DNA of 64,000 nucleotides. Source: Chitinophaga sp. 180180018-3 (lineage in GTDB: Bacteria > Bacteroidota > Bacteroidia > Chitinophagales > Chitinophagaceae). Each line of letters begins with the position of its first letter. Within the stretch, counting starts at the first letter, position 1. Below are positions 36,108 to 45,918 of the stretch, piece by piece. The DNA lies in contig NZ_CP140772.1 of NCBI RefSeq assembly GCF_037893185.1, forward strand, positions 4,092,001-4,156,000. The letters run 5' to 3'. The notes beneath the pieces are model-generated. The model saw only the letters and a program-made list of their open reading frames with translations. It was not told where the DNA came from and did not search any database. Position numbers and translations under genes: made by a program.

Positions 36108-37640
36108 TCAAAAACTCTCCTTCTTCAATTTCATATACTCCCTCCGAAGCATATTAAGCACCTCTCTATACTTCGCCACTGAAACGAGGTTCGTTGTTTC
36201 ATGCGGGTCATTTTTTATATCAAACAGCACTTCATCGCCATGCTCAATAAACTTCATGTACTTAAAGCTTTTAGTTACCACTCCCTCCATTTGAGGAATT
36301 TGATATCCTCCCAGGAAGTAATGCTGATAGAAGAAACTGTTCCGCTCAGGTATATCATTTTGCATGAGGCCGAGCAAATTCATGCCCTGCATCTGTGCGG
36401 GAACCGGTACACCTGCCATTGAAAGAATAGTTGGAGCTATATCAATATTCAGTGCGATTTTATCAGGGCGGGTTTGCCTTATTTTATCCGGAAAGCGAGG
36501 GTTGTAGATAAACAGTGGCACGCGGATGGATTCTTCATAACCATACCATTTACCTTCCATTCCATGTTCTCCAAGAAAAAAACCGTTGTCTCCCATTAAA
36601 ATAATAATGGTGTTTTGATCGATATCAAGTGCTTTCAGTTTCCTCACAATATCACCCAATACGTCGTCTACACCGGTAATCAGCCGGTAGTAGTTTTTTA
36701 CATTTTCCTGGTATAACTGATCTGTACCAAACAGCCCTTTCCACCTGATTCTGGCCAGATTGCTGTCGGTTTTGAGAAACGCGGGGAGCTTATTCCAATA
36801 TTCAGGAGCTGCGGTAACAGGGTGCGGAATCACCACCTCTTTATAGTATTCTTTATACCGGGGCTGAATGATAAATTCAGGGGGTAACCCATCCTGTTCA
36901 TGTGGTGCTTTGAAGCTTACTGACAAACAAAAAGGAACATTTGCATATTGATCCAAAAAACGGAGAATAGCATGATCGAGTGTATCCGTGTCATGGATCT
37001 CATGGTCATTTGCATCGCGGGTAATATAATCTGGCTGCCCTTTGCCGCCCGCTTCGGTATTCACCGAAAAATCAAATAACTGATCCGGGAAATCTTTTCC
37101 TACCCCAAACTTTCCTATAAATCCGGTTTTGTATCCGGCTTTTTTAAGCAGGGCCGGATAGGTTTGTGATAAAGCCCGGGCAGACAGATTGGTGGCAAAG
37201 TCGTGGATACCATGCCTGGATTCGTATTGGCCGGTGACGATACTGGCCCTGCTAACACAGCAGATAGAAGTGGTGACATAAGCATTCCGGAAATAAATTC
37301 CGGCGCTGGCCAGCTTATCCATGTTAGGTGTTTTGATAACAGGATTACCAGCCACTCCCATCGCATCCCAGCGTTGGTCATCTGTCAGCAGGAAAATAAT
37401 GTTAGGTCGTGTACGAACAGGTTTCGCCTGCCATTTGTGTTGAAGCCTGTTTTCTGCCGAAGATAGCTCCGGCATATTTCCGCGGGATGCGGCTATTTGC
37501 CGGTGACGCATCCCTTCGCCACCGGCAGCCGCAGTAATGTGCGATATTTCCGATTTTATGTTTTTATTTTGACAGTGGGCCGCAGTAGCAATAAGCATTA
37601 ACGTTCCCAGAAAAAAGCACATTAAAACTCTTTGTTTCAT
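36108..37640 (-). CDS. Type I sulfatase (arylsulfatase family)
   Basis: This is a secreted sulfatase of 510 residues. After a signal peptide (MCFFLGTLMLIATAAHC) come the metal site PNIIFLLTDDQRWDAMG, the active-site region SICCVSRASIVTGQYESRHGIHDF, the FSVSFKAPHEQDG segment, and the distal metal motif IIILMGDNGFFLGEHGMEGK. The formylglycine candidate is Cys127, in C-C-V-S-R, where most family members have C-x-P-x-R. The ATG at 37640 begins 7 bp after the stop of the glycosidase-like gene, so the two are co-transcribed and likely act on one sulfated glycan. Confidence 0.9.
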   Translation of the reverse strand: MKQRVLMCFFLGTLMLIATAAHCQNKNIKSEISHITAAAGGEGMRHRQIAASRGNMPELSSAENRLQHKWQAKPVRTRPNIIFLLTDDQRWDAMGVAGNPVIKTPNMDKLASAGIYFRNAYVTTSICCVSRASIVTGQYESRHGIHDFATNLSARALSQTYPALLKKAGYKTGFIGKFGVGKDFPDQLFDFSVNTEAGGKGQPDYITRDANDHEIHDTDTLDHAILRFLDQYANVPFCLSVSFKAPHEQDGLPPEFIIQPRYKEYYKEVVIPHPVTAAPEYWNKLPAFLKTDSNLARIRWKGLFGTDQLYQENVKNYYRLITGVDDVLGDIVRKLKALDIDQNTIIILMGDNGFFLGEHGMEGKWYGYEESIRVPLFIYNPRFPDKIRQTRPDKIALNIDIAPTILSMAGVPVPAQMQGMNLLGLMQNDIPERNSFFYQHYFLGGYQIPQMEGVVTKSFKYMKFIEHGDEVLFDIKNDPHETTNLVSVAKYREVLNMLRREYMKLKKESF

Positions 37641-37647
37641 AGCATGG

Positions 37648-39144
37648 CTAAGGCACAAAATTTATTGGATGCCAGGCGGTATACCAGGCCCCCCAGTTCG
37701 GCCCGTAGGCGTATGACAGATATTGCCGTTTGGCAGGGTTGATATGTCCTAACTCATCGCCACTCCATCCGCAATTATGCAGATAAGGCTTGAGGTAATC
37801 ATGAAATTCTGATATTTTGGTGAATGTGATCCCATCCGAAGATTCCCATAATACGAGGTAACTGGTTGGTGAGAGCCGGGATGCCGTGTGGATCGCCTGG
37901 AACTTCTGCAGATCGTCGCGGTACTTTACATCACAACGATCGGCGCCGGCGATGGAAGCCTTGTTGATAGCGGTTCCTCTGAAAGTCATGCTGGCAGGCC
38001 AGTTCGCATTGCTCGCACTGGCAGTGGCTACGCGGGTTTCATTGATGCCTACATCCGTCCAGGTATAATAGAAGTAAAGCGTATCGTTCTTTACTACCAT
38101 GCGGGGTTCGCCGGCGCCCCAGGAATCTGCGTTGCCTGTGAAGGTCACTACTGGCTGCGGGTTGCCGCCCCATCCGCTGCCGTTCCATTTTTCCCAGGGA
38201 CCCAAAGGCGATTGAGCGCGCGCCACATAAGCATGGTTGAATACACCGCGACTGTCTTCCGTAGAGGTATACCCAATATAGTAATATCCTCCAAACTTAA
38301 TCACACCAGGGTCGCATACGGAGTAATGATCTCTGGATCCGGGAGTAGGCCGCAGAGACACCTGGTCGGCAGTCCAGGTGATTCCACCATTTGTAGACTG
38401 GCGATAGTCAATTTCATCCCATATGCCGGATATAGTTGGCGAGCTCGCAAACCAGGCATCGATAGAACCATCGGCATGTGTCATGATAGACGGGCCATAG
38501 CGGTAGCCTCCCGGCGCATAGATATCCCATCCTGTTTCTATTTTGAAGGCGCTGGTAAATGGAGGCGTAATGCCTGAATTATCCAGGCTCGCTCCCACTT
38601 CTGCCAGCTGAAATACGTAATTCCCCACATCGTCCAGGCCAAGCCTGGTGGCAACAATGTGAATACCATTGGCATGTACCGTTGCGGGAAGGTGCAGCAA
38701 CAGTTCTCCTACCTGGGGAGTATAGTAAGAAGTATAGGTGGCTGCTAATACCCAGCTGGGGCCATTCGACCAGTATACTGAAAAATTCACCGGAAACCCC
38801 AAAGCTGTTCCGGCATTCATCCGGAGATTAAGTTTCACTGTATTGATATCATAAAAAGTGTCGAACCAGAATGCGACCCATTCCGTATTATTAGCGCTGG
38901 AACGCGGTGTAGAACTCCAGATCGTAGCAGTGTTTCCGTCGTTCAATGCCGACACAGGCCAGAGCGCCGTGGAAGCCTGCACAGAGGTAACAGGCACACT
39001 AGGAGCAGATAACAGCATTTTGGCAGATTGAGTACTGTGGGATGCTGCATCTGCCTTATTCAAATCGGTCATGGAGGCTTTATAACAACCGGATGTCAAC
39101 ACTGCCAATGGGAAAGCCAGGGATAGTAAAAGTTTGTACTTCAT
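37648..39144 (-). CDS. Discoidin domain plus five-bladed-propeller glycosidase-like lipoprotein
   Basis: This is a 498-residue lipoprotein with the signal LAFPLAVLTSGC (Cys20). Residues from about 55 to 195 form an F5/8 type C (discoidin) carbohydrate-binding domain (ALWPVSALNDGNTATIWSSTPRS...WVAFWFDTFYDINTVKLNLR). The rest is a beta-propeller of the GH43/GH32/GH117-like kind, with YYIGYTSTEDSRGVFNHAYVARAQSPLGPWEKW and GAGEPRMVVKNDTLYFYYTW. It is immediately followed by a sulfatase. The pairing suggests action on a sulfated polysaccharide, but the exact family cannot be fixed by eye. Confidence 0.82.
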   Translation of the reverse strand: MKYKLLLSLAFPLAVLTSGCYKASMTDLNKADAASHSTQSAKMLLSAPSVPVTSVQASTALWPVSALNDGNTATIWSSTPRSSANNTEWVAFWFDTFYDINTVKLNLRMNAGTALGFPVNFSVYWSNGPSWVLAATYTSYYTPQVGELLLHLPATVHANGIHIVATRLGLDDVGNYVFQLAEVGASLDNSGITPPFTSAFKIETGWDIYAPGGYRYGPSIMTHADGSIDAWFASSPTISGIWDEIDYRQSTNGGITWTADQVSLRPTPGSRDHYSVCDPGVIKFGGYYYIGYTSTEDSRGVFNHAYVARAQSPLGPWEKWNGSGWGGNPQPVVTFTGNADSWGAGEPRMVVKNDTLYFYYTWTDVGINETRVATASASNANWPASMTFRGTAINKASIAGADRCDVKYRDDLQKFQAIHTASRLSPTSYLVLWESSDGITFTKISEFHDYLKPYLHNCGWSGDELGHINPAKRQYLSYAYGPNWGAWYTAWHPINFVP

Positions 39145-39579
39145 ACTTTAAGTTTAAGGGGAAGAATTTAGAAATCGAAAGAAATGATATTCGAAAAGCC
39201 TGTATAGCGCTATCTGCCCGTTAACTGATATTCATAGCCAGAACAAAATCTTAGGTGCCAGCATTTCTTTTTGTTCGCATTAAACAATTGGCGATTATTA
39301 AATTTCCGAAAACCAGATCATATAACTATCCTGCACTAACCTGCCCTATCGTAAATGCTACAACATTCTTTGGCCGCCCCTATATTAAGGACATGGCTGA
39401 CCGATTTTAAGCGTCTGTTATACAACTATACTTATCTGCATACCAGGATAAATAACAGCGCTATATACAATTGGGAAAATTGTCCACCAACAAACGTGGT
39501 ATATCCATTTTCAGACGAGGAATGCTGTCGCAACTTTGCATAGTCAACAACAACATAAACAAATTAAAATCGTATAACC
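39145..39579. other. Divergent intergenic region, no gene
   Basis: This 435-bp AT-rich stretch separates the divergent glycosidase-like gene and the CMD-family gene and must hold both promoters. Only short, unconvincing open frames occur. A weak -7-like CAACTTTG lies about 50 bp before the CMD gene. A short inverted repeat CAATTGGGAAAATTG is also present. Nothing else stands out. Confidence 0.5.
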
Positions 39580-40122
39580 ATGGCAGGTATAACATTCAAC
39601 GTTCCCAAAAGAGAAGAAGTATCAGCAAACAATCAGGTGATTTTCGACAACCTGAAAAAGGCATTAGGCTTTGTTCCGAATACTTATGCAACAATGGCGT
39701 ATAGTAACACCGCGCTGGAGAACTACCTCAATTTTTCCAACGGCCTGACTTCCCTGAACAAAAAAGAAAAGGAAGTAGTCAATCTCGTGGTAAGTGAGAT
39801 CAATGCATGCGACTATTGTTTGGCGGCCCATACAACCATCAGTAAGCTGAACGGCTTTAGCGAAGAGCAAACTATTGAGCTTAGAAAAGGGACAGCTCCA
39901 TTTGACAGCAAGCTGGACGCGCTGGTAAAATTCACCAAAGAGGCCACCATCAATAAAGGTCATGTAAGCGAAGCCACATTAGACAATTTACAAAAGGCAG
40001 GCTATACAAAAACAAACATTATCGATGTGATACTTGCAATTACTGAAATTTCGGCCACCAACTATCTTAATAACCTTACGCAGATCCCGATTGATTTTCC
40101 TTTGGGCAAGAAGTTAAACTAA
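39580..40122 (+). CDS. Carboxymuconolactone decarboxylase / AhpD-like family protein
   Basis: This is a 180-residue all-helical protein with the AhpD-type active site EINACDYCLAAH, where Cys77, Cys80 and His84 form the thiol pair and proton relay. The upstream helix LNKKEKEVVNLVVSE is also typical. AhpD-like proteins are thiol peroxidases or reductants of AhpC; true decarboxylases lack the CxxC. The presence of CxxC favours a role in peroxide defence. It is the first gene of a short plus-strand cluster with a DUF1348 protein and an AraC regulator. Confidence 0.9.
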   Translation: MAGITFNVPKREEVSANNQVIFDNLKKALGFVPNTYATMAYSNTALENYLNFSNGLTSLNKKEKEVVNLVVSEINACDYCLAAHTTISKLNGFSEEQTIELRKGTAPFDSKLDALVKFTKEATINKGHVSEATLDNLQKAGYTKTNIIDVILAITEISATNYLNNLTQIPIDFPLGKKLN

Positions 40123-40189
40123 TTTATAACTATTCAGCCACGTAGGTGTATAGGACCACCTTGCATCTATGTGGTTTTCTAAAAAATCC

Positions 40190-40606
40190 ATGATGAGTAA
40201 GCAAAAATTACCGTTACCGCCGTTTACATTAGAAACAGCATTGCAAAAAGTACAGTTGGCGGAAGATGCCTGGAATAGTCGAAGCCCCGAAATTGTTTGT
40301 CTGGCGTACACCGAAGACTCGGAATGGCGTAACCGGGTGGAATTTATAAACGGAAGAGAAGCGATAAAAGACTTTCTAAAACGTAAATGGGAAAAGGAGC
40401 TGGATTATAAATTGAAAAAACAATTGTGGGGATTTCGGGAAAATCGTATCGCCGTTATGTTTGAGTACGAATGGCATAATCACGAAGGGCAGTGGTTCAG
40501 AAGCTACGGAAATGAACTTTGGGAATTTGATGCGGACGGCTTGATGTGCAAGCGATTTGCAAGTATCAACGATATGGAAATTGAGCAATCAGACCGGAGA
40601 TTATAA
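40190..40606 (+). CDS. DUF1348 / SnoaL-like (NTF2 fold) protein
   Basis: This is a 138-residue small protein with the NTF2-like cone fold expected of DUF1348: [59 protein letters not shown], then [34 protein letters not shown]. Tandem ATG codons at 40190 and 40193 fit the family's usual short lead-in. Its stop overlaps the AraC regulator start in TAATG. The biochemical role of the family is unknown. Confidence 0.88.
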   Translation: MMSKQKLPLPPFTLETALQKVQLAEDAWNSRSPEIVCLAYTEDSEWRNRVEFINGREAIKDFLKRKWEKELDYKLKKQLWGFRENRIAVMFEYEWHNHEGQWFRSYGNELWEFDADGLMCKRFASINDMEIEQSDRRL

Positions 40607-41541
40607 TGATCAATTTCCCTACATTTGTAGCCTTGTTTAAGGGAGTAAAACAGTTCTGTCAGATGTTAGAGCACAGCAATTACACATTGATTAATTCGCA
40701 GACAGGGAACCTTGCTTTCAAGATTTTTGATTTTGAAAGTAACGACCGTTTCGATCATGTTCAGCGTAATAATTATTATTCTCTGATCTTTGTAAAACGG
40801 GGTTCGGGCGAAGTCAGGGCCGATTTTACAAGTTACGGATTACCCGAAAATTCAGTATTTTCATTTTCTCCATATCAGCCATTTATATTTGCAACAGCGC
40901 GGGATCTCAAAGGTTTTGCGGTGCAATTCCATCCGGATTTTTTCTGTATACACAAGCATCAAAGCGAAGTGGCTTGTAACGGTGTGTTATTTAACAATAT
41001 CTACAAGCCACCTTTCATCACGCTTGACACAACACAGGAATCGCAACTTAACCTGATTGTTGAGCAAATGAAGAATGAAATGCAAAATACGGCGCTGGCA
41101 CAATACGAGCTTTTGGTGGCGCATCTGAAAATCCTGTTGATTCATTTATCGCGGATTAAGGTAGAACAGCAGCCTGATATGGCAGATGTAGAAGAAAACG
41201 GACACCCTTTTATTTTACAAAATCTGAAAGACGCCATAGAAAGCAACTTCAGGGCCAGGCATTCAGCAAGCGACTATGCCGATTTACTACACATCTCCCC
41301 CAAAGCACTGGCACGGATAACAAAGACCCATTTCAACAAAACACTTACCGCATTAATATCGGAGCGTATCATCATTGAAGCCAAACGGGAATTGTATCTT
41401 ACTTCAAAAACAGTCAAGGAAATTGCCTACGAATTAGGTTATGAAGACGAACATTATTTCAGCCGTTTTTTCAAAACGAATGCAGATGTTTCCCCACAAA
41501 TATACCGGGAATCAGTTGGCTTTGCAGCGGCAGAAAAATGA
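40606..41541 (+). CDS. AraC-family transcriptional regulator
   Basis: This is a 311-residue regulator. The N-terminal part is a cupin-like sensing domain (YYSLIFVKRGSGEVRADFTSYGLPENSVFSFSPYQPFIF). The C-terminal 90 residues carry two helix-turn-helix motifs (SASDYADLLHISPKALARITKTHFNKTLTALI, then TVKEIAYELGYEDEHYFSRFFKTNADVSPQIYRE). It overlaps the stop of the DUF1348 gene by one base, so it is probably translationally coupled and regulates its own small operon. The inducer is unknown. Confidence 0.93.
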   Translation: MINFPTFVALFKGVKQFCQMLEHSNYTLINSQTGNLAFKIFDFESNDRFDHVQRNNYYSLIFVKRGSGEVRADFTSYGLPENSVFSFSPYQPFIFATARDLKGFAVQFHPDFFCIHKHQSEVACNGVLFNNIYKPPFITLDTTQESQLNLIVEQMKNEMQNTALAQYELLVAHLKILLIHLSRIKVEQQPDMADVEENGHPFILQNLKDAIESNFRARHSASDYADLLHISPKALARITKTHFNKTLTALISERIIIEAKRELYLTSKTVKEIAYELGYEDEHYFSRFFKTNADVSPQIYRESVGFAAAEK

Positions 41542-41680
41542 ACAATTACAGCCTTTGAATGGTTTATAAACATGCATTCTTCGCAAACATAACTATTTCT
41601 TAATTGTTTTCAGTTACATATGGCAGGGATTTTGGGAACAAGGGCATGGACCTATTCTGCACCAAATAACCACTATGCAT

Positions 41681-42526
41681 ATGAATACAATGCTTATCCT
41701 CACCGACTTTTCGGAAAATGCTTTCAGGGCTATGGAATATGCAGCATCGCTGACTCAGCCGCTGCAGACCAGCCGGATTATCCTGTACCATGCCTTTCAG
41801 AGCTTTATATTCGGCACTGAGCTTCCCATTACCAATACTCCGGATAATGAACGGCTTTATCTGGAGTGTATGGAAAATCTGGCATTGCAGCAAGACAGGC
41901 TAAGGGCCCTTATACATGCGGGTATCAGAATTGATATGAAGGCAGAAGATGCTTTGCTTGCCGATCATATTAACGATTTCTGTGCTGAAGAAAATGTAGA
42001 TTTTATTGTTATGGGAGTGTCTGGTAAATCGGGGTTGGAAAAACTGCTGCTGGGCAGTACTACCTCTTTGATTATCTCTACCAGCAAGGTGCCTGTGCTG
42101 GTGGTTCCTAAAGATACTATTATCGGGAAACCGCTCACGTCTATCATATTCACTACCGATCTGAAACATCATGAAACCATCCCTGTTGAACGGTTGCATG
42201 AAATCCTGCGTGCATTTCCCGCCACTGTAAGGGTACTGAATGTAGAAAAAGGCGCTGGTACTGAAAAATATGTTATTGAAACCAAAGAATCGATAGCCAG
42301 CCTGCATGAAATATTTGAACCTTATCATGCTTCCTTCGATTATCTTAATGACAACAATACCGTGGATGGCATATTGGCGTATTCCAACCAACACCAGGCA
42401 TCCCTTATCATTGTCATTCCCAGGAAACAGGGAGGACTGGCGGTTTTATTTCATAACAGCATATCTAAAAAACTGGCATACGATTCAAATATTCCCTTAT
42501 TATGCCTGCCTCCGGCAGACAAATAA
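41681..42526 (+). CDS. Tandem universal stress protein
   Basis: This is a 281-residue protein made of two UspA-like domains. The first begins MLILTDFSENAFRAMEYAASL and contains ENVDFIVMGVSGKSGLEKLLLGSTTSLIISTSKVPVLVVP, with the G-2x-G-9x-G(S/T)-like ATP-loop pattern. The second begins TSIIFTTDLKHHETIPVERLHEIL and ends KLAYDSNIPLLCLP, with a less clear nucleotide loop. Two-domain Usp proteins are common in Bacteroidota and respond to stress. The ATG at 41681 was chosen; 41675 and 41690 are close alternatives. A strong terminator follows. Confidence 0.9.
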   Translation: MNTMLILTDFSENAFRAMEYAASLTQPLQTSRIILYHAFQSFIFGTELPITNTPDNERLYLECMENLALQQDRLRALIHAGIRIDMKAEDALLADHINDFCAEENVDFIVMGVSGKSGLEKLLLGSTTSLIISTSKVPVLVVPKDTIIGKPLTSIIFTTDLKHHETIPVERLHEILRAFPATVRVLNVEKGAGTEKYVIETKESIASLHEIFEPYHASFDYLNDNNTVDGILAYSNQHQASLIIVIPRKQGGLAVLFHNSISKKLAYDSNIPLLCLPPADK

Positions 42527-42556
42527 AAAAAGCTCCGGCATATGCCGGAGCTTTTT
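42525..42556. terminator. Bidirectional intrinsic terminator
   Basis: The perfect palindrome AGCTCCGGCATATGCCGGAG (plus CT) is flanked by an A-run on the left and a T-run on the right, so it reads as stem plus U-tract on both strands. It lies between the convergent universal stress protein and FAD oxidoreductase genes and should stop both transcripts. Confidence 0.9.
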
Positions 42557-42579
42557 TTATATAAATACTGTAAGTATTA

Positions 42580-44553
42580 TCACCGCTCAGGTACAAACAA
42601 CACAGCATCTGCTACCACAACGCCATTAGCGCCACCAGTATTTATTTCCACGTAAGCTCCACTCCCGCTCTTCAGCTCCCAGCTTCCGAGTGATGCCCAT
42701 TCTCCGGAGGTTTGCCCTTCAACCTTTACATCGGCAGGTTTAAGCGGTACCTCTTTGACCTGAGTACCATCGCTTATTTTCACCATAGTTGTTTCGGAAT
42801 GATCCTGGATACGAGGTACGTACAGGTAAATGCGATACCGGCCGCTCTTTTTTACATCCGGATTGAAACGAACATATTTCTCGCCATCACCGCTTGCAGT
42901 GAGCATAGAGGGTCCATACCCTACTCCTTTGGATACCCGCTGCCAGTCGCCATGAATATTCACATGAGCACGGTCGTCGTCATCCACGAGTATTTCGTTC
43001 GTACTATTGTCCGCCAGCGGATGCGCCACCAATAACTGTTGTATCTTCTTAACATCAGCCTTCTGCACGGATGTTTGGGCATCTATCGCCACTGCCGCAG
43101 CTGTTGCTGCAGATTGAGCCAGCACCATAAATACCGGCTCCATCCTGATAGATCCGTAGGCGATGTGGGAGGCAGACAGGCAAACAGGCACCAGCAGGTT
43201 CCGGCATTCGGTTTCCTTAGGGATCAGAGAGCGGTACGATACCGGATATGGGCCAAAACCACCGATCTGCACATCACCTTCGTTTTTCACCATACTGTTA
43301 ACGACTATACGCTGACAGTTGTGGGAGTCCATTGTATAAGCAGCCATACCCACCCCATCGGTTACATTTTCCTTCCCTTCGCAGTTTGCCTGGCTCATCA
43401 CATATTCTCCTATCATGCGCCGTGCTTCGCGGATATATAATTGCGGCGTCCAGTGCCCGTTATCCTGGTATTCATCTTTCGGATAGCCCCAGGTTAACAT
43501 CTCGTGGCGCAGGTGTTCCGGCATACGCTCATCATGACCAATGAAGTATAACAGTCCCTTCGTGTAAGTTTCATGCGCTTTGATGATTTTTTTGCGGGTA
43601 GCCGCATCTCCATTGGGATAGTCCCAGTTCACGCCTATCATATCCGTGGAGAACGCGCCGTTGTTATTGATGTCCGTTTTTCCGTTCTGAAGCCGGCTAA
43701 TAATCATGATCCCATTCAGATCACGTACCGGATGCTTCTCCAGTAAACGCAGCAACAACTCATAACGGGCAGGATTGTAGTCTTCCGGCTTTGTAATCGG
43801 CACCTGATTCTCCGGCTGGTTCGACAGGCAGATCCTGAAATTATACGTCTGTACTTTTTTATCCCCGGCTCCCTGCTGATCCACGGTACCGTTGCTGATT
43901 CCCCATAACAGGCCGCTCTCCGGCTTTCCGGGTATTTTGTAGGGATCTATTCCATCCGGAAACTGGTGTTTTTCCCGGAGCTGTACACCATTATAAGTTT
44001 CCTTGTACTCGCTGTTGGCCTCACGCCCTACCATATACGAAACCCCGGCCTTAGCCATCAGGTCTCCTTCATAGGAACAGTCGATGAACATCCGGGCGCG
44101 GATAACGCTGGTGGCGGGCCCTGTGACAGTTATCTCTTTAATATCGCCGTTTTCTTTCCTGACGCTGCTCAGCTGGTATTCGTACAAGACATCCACATTG
44201 GCTTCCCGGATGTATTGCCGGAAGATTTCTTCCGCCACATGTGGTTCGAAGATCCACTGCTCCAGTTTTCCGTAATGGTCGCCAATACGGCGGTAAAAAT
44301 TCCGGGCAAGTCCGGTAATGGCAGATTTATTGCCGATATCGGTAAAACCGAGACCGCCGGCACTCAGTCCGCCAAGATGCTTATCGGGCGAAACCAGCAA
44401 TACACTTTTGTTCATTTTTTTTGCAGTATACGCGGCAATAACGCCGGCGGATGTTCCGCCGTAAATGCAGATGTCGACTTCCCTGGGCTTAGTAGCGAAG
44501 AGCATCTGGGCTGCCATCAGCAGGCAACCGGCAAGGATTAGTTTCTTTTTCAT
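42580..44553 (-). CDS. Secreted FAD-dependent oxidoreductase with C-terminal golvesin-like binding domain
   Basis: This is a 657-residue protein. It has a signal peptide (LILAGCLLMAAQMLFA), a dinucleotide-binding site (DICIYGGTSAGVIAAYTAKKMNKSVLLVSPDKHLGGLSAGGLG), and a long FAD_oxidored body ending near MEPVFMVLAQSAATAAAVAID. The last ~130 residues form a beta-rich golvesin/CBM-like domain (SGRYRIYLYVPRIQDHSETTMVKISDG...). Such proteins are typical of Bacteroidota carbohydrate loci and are thought to oxidise sugars or related compounds, but no substrate is established. The short leader in front of 44553 is shared with the divergent thioredoxin operon. Confidence 0.87.
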   Translation of the reverse strand: MKKKLILAGCLLMAAQMLFATKPREVDICIYGGTSAGVIAAYTAKKMNKSVLLVSPDKHLGGLSAGGLGFTDIGNKSAITGLARNFYRRIGDHYGKLEQWIFEPHVAEEIFRQYIREANVDVLYEYQLSSVRKENGDIKEITVTGPATSVIRARMFIDCSYEGDLMAKAGVSYMVGREANSEYKETYNGVQLREKHQFPDGIDPYKIPGKPESGLLWGISNGTVDQQGAGDKKVQTYNFRICLSNQPENQVPITKPEDYNPARYELLLRLLEKHPVRDLNGIMIISRLQNGKTDINNNGAFSTDMIGVNWDYPNGDAATRKKIIKAHETYTKGLLYFIGHDERMPEHLRHEMLTWGYPKDEYQDNGHWTPQLYIREARRMIGEYVMSQANCEGKENVTDGVGMAAYTMDSHNCQRIVVNSMVKNEGDVQIGGFGPYPVSYRSLIPKETECRNLLVPVCLSASHIAYGSIRMEPVFMVLAQSAATAAAVAIDAQTSVQKADVKKIQQLLVAHPLADNSTNEILVDDDDRAHVNIHGDWQRVSKGVGYGPSMLTASGDGEKYVRFNPDVKKSGRYRIYLYVPRIQDHSETTMVKISDGTQVKEVPLKPADVKVEGQTSGEWASLGSWELKSGSGAYVEINTGGANGVVVADAVLFVPER

Positions 44554-44782
44554 CAGATAGAATAATAACGTTTAACTGTCTGTTGTCAGGCACCCTGGTT
44601 TTCAATGGTCCCAGGCGATTACCAAAACCTGCAACAGCACAATCCGGTGATCATAACGTGACATGCCTTTGCGGCCGAAATTCCAAAATAAGAAAAAATA
44701 TATCTAATTCAAACCGGAATGTACCTGTTTCAAGAAACACCGATGTCATCCAGCGCTGGCGATGCACTTTTACAGAAAAAAA

Positions 44783-45904
44783 ATGAGATTATTTGCAATA
44801 ATACTACTCCTGACAGCCTGGAACCTCCCTCTATTTTCACAGGGATATCGCATGGAGGGTACCATTAGCCCATCCATGAATGGAAAATTCATCCATTTGT
44901 TTGGAATTGACTATTCCAGTCTCAATCCTGTTATCCGCGATTCAGCACTGATCAGCAATGGCAAGTTCCAATTTAACGGAAAGATTAATACACCTGGATT
45001 GCTGGTTTCTATTTATATACCATCAGACCATCGCCTGTTCAGCCAATTTTTTATAGAGAACAGAAATATCAGCGTACATTTTCCGACTCCCGACAGCTCA
45101 CAGCGCTACCAGGGACTCATTACCCGTAACAACCCCATCACCACTCAGTACCGGGAGTGGAAAAAAGCAACCGATTCCCTTTATATTGCTGTCTGGCGCT
45201 TTAATCACATGATCGACAGCCTTGAAAATAAACATGCGCCCGATACCGCTATTGCTGCTGTTAAAGCCAACCAAAAAATATACAGTGATGCCCTGCGGGA
45301 ATCGAAGATGCGCTTTATCAGGCAGCATCCGGATTACTATATTTCGCTTTACTGGTTACGCTACGATCTGCTTTCCCGGTTGTCGTCCCAACCAGATGTA
45401 ATCAACGCTTTATACAAGGGGCTTACTCCTGCGGTACAACAGTTACCGGAAGGTAAAGCGCTGGCAGAAACCATCACCATCATTACAAAGCTGCAACCGG
45501 GAAAAATGCTTCCTTCCTTCAGCGTGCCGGATACCAGTGGCAACATAGTGAAGCTGGATAACTTCAAAGGCCGGTACCTGTTGCTCGACTTCTGGGCATC
45601 CTGGTGCGGCCCCTGTATTGCATCCATCCCGGCCATGAAAGAATTGCATGAAGCCTGGAAATCGAAAGGCCTTGAAATTGTGAGCATTTCCCTGGACGAT
45701 AACCGCGACAAATGGCTGCAGGCAGTGCGTACCCACCAAATGCCCTGGACACAGGTATCCCAGTTGCAAGGCTGGAAAAGCCCGGTTGCCAGGGAATATA
45801 ATATTCAATTTATTCCACAGGTAATACTGGTCGACAAAACAGGAAAGATCCTTTCTGTAGCCTCCGATGATATATCCAGGGAATTGCCTGCTTTTATTAA
45901 ATAA
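44783..45904 (+). CDS. TlpA-like thiol-disulfide oxidoreductase with DUF4369-like domain
   Basis: This is a 373-residue secreted redox protein. A signal peptide (MRLFAIILLLTAWNLPLFSQ) is followed by a DUF4369-like beta domain (YRMEGTISPSMNGKFIHLFGID), a helical region, and a thioredoxin fold with FWASWCGPCIASIP (Cys275, Cys278) and the cis-proline segment FIPQVILVDKTG. It is third in a set of paralogues in this window. Unusually, it heads an operon with a LytS-type kinase (14-bp gap) and a LytTR regulator. A redox input to that kinase is possible but not shown. Confidence 0.9.
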   Translation: MRLFAIILLLTAWNLPLFSQGYRMEGTISPSMNGKFIHLFGIDYSSLNPVIRDSALISNGKFQFNGKINTPGLLVSIYIPSDHRLFSQFFIENRNISVHFPTPDSSQRYQGLITRNNPITTQYREWKKATDSLYIAVWRFNHMIDSLENKHAPDTAIAAVKANQKIYSDALRESKMRFIRQHPDYYISLYWLRYDLLSRLSSQPDVINALYKGLTPAVQQLPEGKALAETITIITKLQPGKMLPSFSVPDTSGNIVKLDNFKGRYLLLDFWASWCGPCIASIPAMKELHEAWKSKGLEIVSISLDDNRDKWLQAVRTHQMPWTQVSQLQGWKSPVAREYNIQFIPQVILVDKTGKILSVASDDISRELPAFIK

Positions 45905-45918
45905 ATTATCTTTTCATC

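Noticed and set aside
39355..39543. A 62-codon open frame in the divergent gap before the CMD-family gene
   Set aside because: It has no start context, no domain and overlaps the region needed for promoters.
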